Source: Erysipelotrichaceae bacterium (GTDB lineage: Bacteria > Bacillota_I > Bacilli_A > Erysipelotrichales > Erysipelotrichaceae). From it: a stretch of 36,782 nt of DNA. The notes beneath the pieces are model-generated. The model ran no database searches and was not told the DNA's origin. It saw nothing but the letters and a program-made list of their open reading frames with translations. The position numbers and the translations under genes were made by a program. The DNA lies in the NCBI GenBank assembly GCA_029101345.1, contig JAQXQU010000115.1:1-36782 (forward strand), given 5' to 3'. Positions 32,699 to 36,782 of this stretch are shown one piece after another (the first letter of the stretch is position 1; each line of letters opens with the position of its first letter).

Positions 32699-35268
32699 TG
32701 TTTCTCTTCCTTTCTGACCATCTGGTAATAGAAGACAAAATTCAGCAATAAGGTAAAGTATAGAGCTGAAAAAGCCAAAACATGACGAATGAAGCGATGA
32801 TTATCAAAACCATTGTTATATGCATTGATGTTTTCATAGCTATCGGCAAAGTCATATTCCTGCAAACTTTTGCGTGCCATGATGGCAAAGATGCCGGTCT
32901 TGTCAGACATGAAATGCACATAGCCATTAGACCATTGCGTATAGCATTTCTCAATGCGTCCTTTTTCAAAATGGTAAACCGCATACTGATAATCCTTGCC
33001 ACCAGCAACCTTGACACTATAGATAAGTGGTGCAATGACTTCAGCCTTTTCATAATTGCAATACAAAGATATATCGATGGCAAACTGATAATCAAAGAAA
33101 TAATCGTCCAGGATATATCTGATCAACTCATCATCAAGCCATCGAGGTTCCCTGGTCCTTAGATAGATGCAGTTCTTGAAGATATTATCATCGGTTTTAG
33201 CAATCGATGAAGCCAGCCCCGATACCGAGATATCATATTCATTGTCATAGATATGGTAGTTGTCATCTGATAGCTGATAGAGATAATCATCCATCAGACG
33301 GATATCCTGAAAAGAGAAATCCTTTCTTTTGCTTATCAGATCATAGACTTCATTCACAGACAATGAGGACGGGTCCTCCAAAAAAGATGCCATCATTTCC
33401 TCTGTATCAGCATTTTCCCTGATGACTAGCGGTGTCTTGATATATAGACCGCAATAGCTGATAACAGCCTCGTCATTATCGATGCTGACCATATCGGAAT
33501 TAATAGGAATGGTCCTTGTCGCCATATTCTCATCTACTACTTCCAAAAAGGCCCTGGAAAGATCGATGATGTCATCTTCAATAACGATTATCGAATCAGA
33601 ACTTAATCTGATTTCATCTATTTTCAGGTATTTGGCCTGATAAGCTGCATCACAGGTGGCAATCTCAACTTCTTTATCAAAGCCAATGAATTCATAGCCT
33701 TCCTTATTAGGTACTGAGGATGAAGGAAGCTGCCCTTCCCTGATCAAATAGCTGCAGTTGCCCTCTCCATTGACAAGACCGCCATCATAATCAAAAGTTA
33801 TTGCATATTGCTTATCACCTTGATGGCCTTCACCAATAAGGTAATCAACATCGCTCTTCAATATATAGCCTTCCGGATAGCTTATGCCGAAGTTTAGGGA
33901 TTGGGTCAGTTTGACCTTATAGGCTTTCTCCTCTTCTTCTAGAACAATGAAACCAAAATCATGAATATTCTTCAAGGAATAGTGGTAATCACTGCATTCG
34001 GGATTGGAATAGACGATCAGACGGTCTGCACTCACAATGGCGATCTTTTCCTTATTCAAATCCCTAAAACCCATTCGGGAGTCAAATTCATAGTATTGGG
34101 CCACCAGCTTTTCACCATAATAGGGATCTCCATTATAGCCAGAGGAAAACCCAGAAACAAGGTTGCCGAAATTGGTTCCAGAATAGCCGGGCTTGAGATA
34201 ATTGTCAAAGGTCGTTGAGACATAATAATGGCTGAAATTTGCGATGGAATCAGCAACAGACTGATAGCCATTGCTTCTTTCGTTTTCATCATCATAAGCT
34301 ATCCCCTGATAAAGGGAGTGATTCTTGAAAGCATTCAGATTTTTGCCATAGGAACTATCAACTATTGCAGTCGCAAAAAGCATGAGGGCATTATTGCCAT
34401 CAGCTTGTTCAACGGTTTTGAAGCAATCACCCATGTCATATAGTTCGGAAACATTGACAACATCGTTGGCTCCATCTTTGCTGGCATCACGATAGCTATC
34501 CATTCGCCTGTCAATATTGAGGGTGTCTTCAATAAAGGAATTGATATCCTGGGCACTATAATTGCTGCTAGAGGCAAAGGGCAGATATTGATAGTAGTTG
34601 TAATAAGGTTCGCTATTGATGGCATTCTGATGGCTGTTCTTGCGATAGTCATCACTCATCAGATAGAAATCCTGATAGAAATAATGGCCATCATAGGATA
34701 AATAATCACCATCTGCTAGACCTTGTGGCGCCTTTCCTAGCAACAATTGGCAATCATGATAAGGTGTTGAAACAGCTGTATTGATAAGATGATAGAGCAT
34801 TCCTTCCTGGACCATATAATAGCTAGCAGAGCTTGAGAGCTTTTCATAAGGAACAAGTTCAACCAATGTCTTGTCAAGATATCCGGTTTCACCTGAAATA
34901 GTGAAATAAGCTGAACCTAAACGGCTTTTAAGGTAGACAGCTTCCAAACCGTTTCCTCCATCAATTGTCCGATTGATGTTATAAATGGTTGAACGATATT
35001 CCTGCTTGCCTTTAAGAACAACATAGCCATATTCCATCTCTTCAACAGCTAAATTCCGGCATAAGACAAGATTATCGTATTGGTCAGCATTTTGATCATA
35101 AGCCAGATAAGCTTCGTATTCGCTTTGGTACTCACCGATTGTCTTGTTGGTCGAAGCATCATAGACAAGATATATGTCAGCTGTCTCTTCACAGTTGATA
35201 TTCTTTACAAACAGCGATGCCAATATCAATGACAGCACAATAAAAAGTACAGTTCTTTTTTGATACAT
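32632..35268 (-). CDS. Large secreted, C-terminally anchored protein with GH73-like and InlB-repeat-like regions
   Basis: An 878-residue surface protein. Residues 1-26 look like a signal peptide or N-terminal anchor, and a helix at about 829-850 is followed by a short basic cytoplasmic tail. Residues about 280-395 resemble glucosaminidase (GH73) domains (NNALMLFATAIVDSSYGKN...NHSLYQGIAYDD...YGEKLVAQYYEFD). The position of the catalytic Glu in the A..ES..G pattern is Asp304. An SH3-like stretch (about 405-475) and an InlB/Flg_new-type repeat (about 488-547, ITFDYDGG...GYEFIGF) follow. It lies just after the EssC-like and ubiquitin-like genes and may be part of their envelope-spanning system. 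Its exact role is unknown. A leaderless promoter is predicted. Confidence 0.7.
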   Translation of the reverse strand: MYQKRTVLFIVLSLILASLFVKNINCEETADIYLVYDASTNKTIGEYQSEYEAYLAYDQNADQYDNLVLCRNLAVEEMEYGYVVLKGKQEYRSTIYNINRTIDGGNGLEAVYLKSRLGSAYFTISGETGYLDKTLVELVPYEKLSSSASYYMVQEGMLYHLINTAVSTPYHDCQLLLGKAPQGLADGDYLSYDGHYFYQDFYLMSDDYRKNSHQNAINSEPYYNYYQYLPFASSSNYSAQDINSFIEDTLNIDRRMDSYRDASKDGANDVVNVSELYDMGDCFKTVEQADGNNALMLFATAIVDSSYGKNLNAFKNHSLYQGIAYDDENERSNGYQSVADSIANFSHYYVSTTFDNYLKPGYSGTNFGNLVSGFSSGYNGDPYYGEKLVAQYYEFDSRMGFRDLNKEKIAIVSADRLIVYSNPECSDYHYSLKNIHDFGFIVLEEEEKAYKVKLTQSLNFGISYPEGYILKSDVDYLIGEGHQGDKQYAITFDYDGGLVNGEGNCSYLIREGQLPSSSVPNKEGYEFIGFDKEVEIATCDAAYQAKYLKIDEIRLSSDSIIVIEDDIIDLSRAFLEVVDENMATRTIPINSDMVSIDNDEAVISYCGLYIKTPLVIRENADTEEMMASFLEDPSSLSVNEVYDLISKRKDFSFQDIRLMDDYLYQLSDDNYHIYDNEYDISVSGLASSIAKTDDNIFKNCIYLRTREPRWLDDELIRYILDDYFFDYQFAIDISLYCNYEKAEVIAPLIYSVKVAGGKDYQYAVYHFEKGRIEKCYTQWSNGYVHFMSDKTGIFAIMARKSLQEYDFADSYENINAYNNGFDNHRFIRHVLAFSALYFTLLLNFVFYYQMVRKEEKQWKDCRKSLQAVDIVQEERLKS

Positions 35269-35274
35269 GCCATA

Positions 35275-35283
35275 ATTTTAACA
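35275..35283 (-). promoter_or_regulatory. Extended -10 for predicted leaderless transcript of the 878-residue gene
   Basis: TGT-TAAAAT on the minus strand, then 6 nt (TATGGC), then the ATG at 35268. It fills the 19-bp gap after the upstream stop codon, so this gene may have its own promoter within the cluster. Confidence 0.55.
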
Positions 35284-35287
35284 TCAT

Positions 35288-35503
35288 CTAAAAAAGATAG
35301 AAAGTCATCAGGGCTTGCGGTCCAAACTGCCCGATTGGCACATCCATGTCCACAAAAACCTGATGATTTCTTTCATAAGCATAGCTAATATCCATAAGTT
35401 CCAGCTTTTCTATTATTTTCCTGATTGAAACATCATGATCAACCAGGACTTCAATAATCTTTCCGTTTTTCAATTGTTCGATTCTAACCAATATCTTATT
35501 CAT
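35288..35503 (-). CDS. Small ubiquitin-like protein, EsaB/YukD-type candidate
   Basis: A 71-residue protein beginning MNKILVRIEQLKNGKIIEVL and ending GQFGPQALMTFYLF. The predicted order, beta hairpin, helix (SIRKIIEKLELM), then beta strands, fits a ubiquitin-like fold. Position next to an EssC-type ATPase suggests the EsaB/YukD accessory protein of type VII secretion. Sequence identity to known EsaB is not obvious, so the call depends mainly on size and context. The ATG overlaps the EssC-like stop by 8 bp (ATGAATAA). A longer reading from 35569 would run inside the ATPase gene in another frame. Confidence 0.5.
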   Translation of the reverse strand: MNKILVRIEQLKNGKIIEVLVDHDVSIRKIIEKLELMDISYAYERNHQVFVDMDVPIGQFGPQALMTFYLF

Positions 35504-36782
35504 CAAGAATCCTGATCTTTCTGACTTTGTTTTCAACAAAGAGATAGCCTTCATTGCCATTTGGATCATCTCTTGTAAAAAGAGGAAAGATCCGCTGGCT
35601 GGAAAAACCGCCTCCTAGCCACAAGGCAATTCTTCCATGCCGGTAGCTTTTGCCATACTGGCATAAGGTTCCTTTTAGTCCATAGGCTGCTTCATAGCGC
35701 TCCAATAGCTTCTTATCATAGCTGAAAAGTTCAATCTGTCCCTTGCCATATAGGGCTTTTCTTTTCTTTATGTCATAACCAATCAACATGGAACTATCTG
35801 CTTTAACCGGTCTGATTATTTTAGGAATCCTTCTTAAAACAGGGGCTGCCCTTTGTTCTAGCGTTCTGTATTCTTCAACAAGATAAGGGATAAAGGGTTT
35901 GACTTCTCCATCAAAATAGAAGCATTTCCCCTTAGCTGCGCTTCTTTTTCCAAAGACAGTCATCACACTATCGTCATCAATCAGATAATGTTCTTCAAAA
36001 GCCATCAGATATCGATATTTGATATTTGCATTTGCCGACAAGGCCAAGACCTTGACGTTATTGGCCAGAGCCATGATTTTCAAAAGATAATTGCCATATT
36101 CCTCGTGATAAGCCAGAAAAGCAGATAGATCCTTGATTAGAAGAACAAGCCTTTTTTGATTTCCAGCAAGCAGTGATTCAAACAGAAAGACGATGTCATC
36201 GTGTTCCTGGTAGAGGATGTTGTCGGCCAGATAGCCACCATTGACACTTTGATCTGTCAAATAGACATAATCAATCTTCTCTTCATTGAGGATATTGTGC
36301 AGGCTGCCTATTGCGTTCTTGCGGGTATCAATTATCAGATTGTGCAGATCAAGATCTATTCTGACTTCATGATAATCTTCCTTGATGTAGTCATCACTGA
36401 CACCTATTCCCCTTTTTACATGCCTTTTCCTTCTAGCCATCGGCAAATAGGAAAGCGGCTTTGCAGAAAAATGACCATTGCTACAGACATTGATGATTTC
36501 CTTGCATATTGATTCGTTCTCTGTTTCATCTATCAGATCTTCGGGAAATGGACATAGCCTTTCATCAAGCATAATGATTTTGCCATCATCAGCTCTTCCC
36601 GGCCTTTTGGCAAAGACACTATGAGCACTGATGAGCTTATCATCATGAAGCATGATGAATTCACCCTTCCTAGTCAGATACTTGGCATCCTTTTTGCCAA
36701 TAAGATCAAGGGAATCCCGCTCTTCGTAGGTTCTTAAGGCCAGTTTAAAACTTGAATTGGAAAAGATCTCCTCATCAATTAC
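35496..36782 (-). CDS. EssC-like FtsK/SpoIIIE-type ATPase, C-terminal part (5' end outside window)
   Basis: The frame stays open to the window edge, so 428 residues of a longer protein are visible. The first 60 (IFSNSSFKLALRTYEERDS, then LIGKKDAKYLTRKGEFIML) are the end of an FtsK/SpoIIIE ATPase module. A second module follows (RGIGVSDDYIKEDYHEVRIDLDLHNLIID...KRLVLLIKDLSAFLAY). Its nucleotide loop is lost: IDTRKNAIGS stands where GxxGxGKT is expected. Degenerate final ATPase modules are known in EssC motors of type VII secretion, which supports that assignment over a DNA translocase. It is followed in coupled order by the ubiquitin-like gene. The internal ATG at 36653 is not a true start. Confidence 0.65.
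   Translation of the reverse strand, partial: VIDEEIFSNSSFKLALRTYEERDSLDLIGKKDAKYLTRKGEFIMLHDDKLISAHSVFAKRPGRADDGKIIMLDERLCPFPEDLIDETENESICKEIINVCSNGHFSAKPLSYLPMARRKRHVKRGIGVSDDYIKEDYHEVRIDLDLHNLIIDTRKNAIGSLHNILNEEKIDYVYLTDQSVNGGYLADNILYQEHDDIVFLFESLLAGNQKRLVLLIKDLSAFLAYHEEYGNYLLKIMALANNVKVLALSANANIKYRYLMAFEEHYLIDDDSVMTVFGKRSAAKGKCFYFDGEVKPFIPYLVEEYRTLEQRAAPVLRRIPKIIRPVKADSSMLIGYDIKKRKALYGKGQIELFSYDKKLLERYEAAYGLKGTLCQYGKSYRHGRIALWLGGGFSSQRIFPLFTRDDPNGNEGYLFVENKVRKIRILDE

Overview
The window reads as a chromosomal segment of a low-GC Gram-positive bacterium (Firmicutes). The str operon, the glgC-glgD-glgA-glgB glycogen cluster, RqcH, EzrA, a NifS/ThiI pair and the remains of a type VII secretion (EssC-like) locus together suggest an Erysipelotrichia-type gut or oral anaerobe. 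That lineage call is inference from gene content and protein style, because no rRNA is present.

Layout: 1-140 is the 3' end of an IS3-family insertion sequence, followed by about 380 bp without a gene. On the minus strand lie guaA, a small pyrophosphatase-like protein, a DEDDh exonuclease and a small membrane protein. On the plus strand come the queuosine genes tgt-queA-queH (3727-6471) and the str operon rpsL-rpsG-fusA-tuf (6684-10945). On the minus strand a six-gene overlapping operon (16000-11022) encodes a PPC/DUF296 protein, a His-rich CobW GTPase, a second CobW-like GTPase fused to a DUF1980-like domain, UppP, a CcdA-thioredoxin fusion and an alpha/beta hydrolase. The glycogen operon glgC-glgD-glgA-glgB (21629-16049) follows, with a cre-like CcpA site inside its promoter. 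Then come a membrane-anchored phosphoesterase with altered metal motifs (+), and on the minus strand ezrA, a NifS-like desulfurase, thiI and an aminopeptidase P gene. rpsD (+) has a structured leader that looks like an S4 autoregulatory element. A PHP-family phosphatase (+), gmk (-) and rqcH (+) follow. The right end (minus strand) holds the C-terminal part of an EssC/FtsK-type ATPase, a small ubiquitin-like EsaB candidate, an 878-residue secreted and membrane-anchored protein with a GH73-like region, and rluB.

Most units are tightly packed, with stop/start overlaps of 1-14 bp that imply translational coupling. Many terminators are near-perfect palindromes with A-runs and T-runs in the stem. 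Several lie partly inside coding sequence or contain the next promoter.

The most striking non-coding pattern is recurrent. At least seven genes that begin a transcription unit have a -10 box, usually with an extended TGn, ending exactly 6-7 nt before the ATG and no Shine-Dalgarno sequence, which predicts leaderless mRNAs. A second point of interest is a compact pseudoknot plus kissing-loop RNA candidate at 21761-21813 between glgC and the phosphoesterase gene. I found no CRISPR array, prophage, tRNA or toxin-antitoxin pair. The nearest thing to an exotic system is the type VII-like cluster cut by the right edge.
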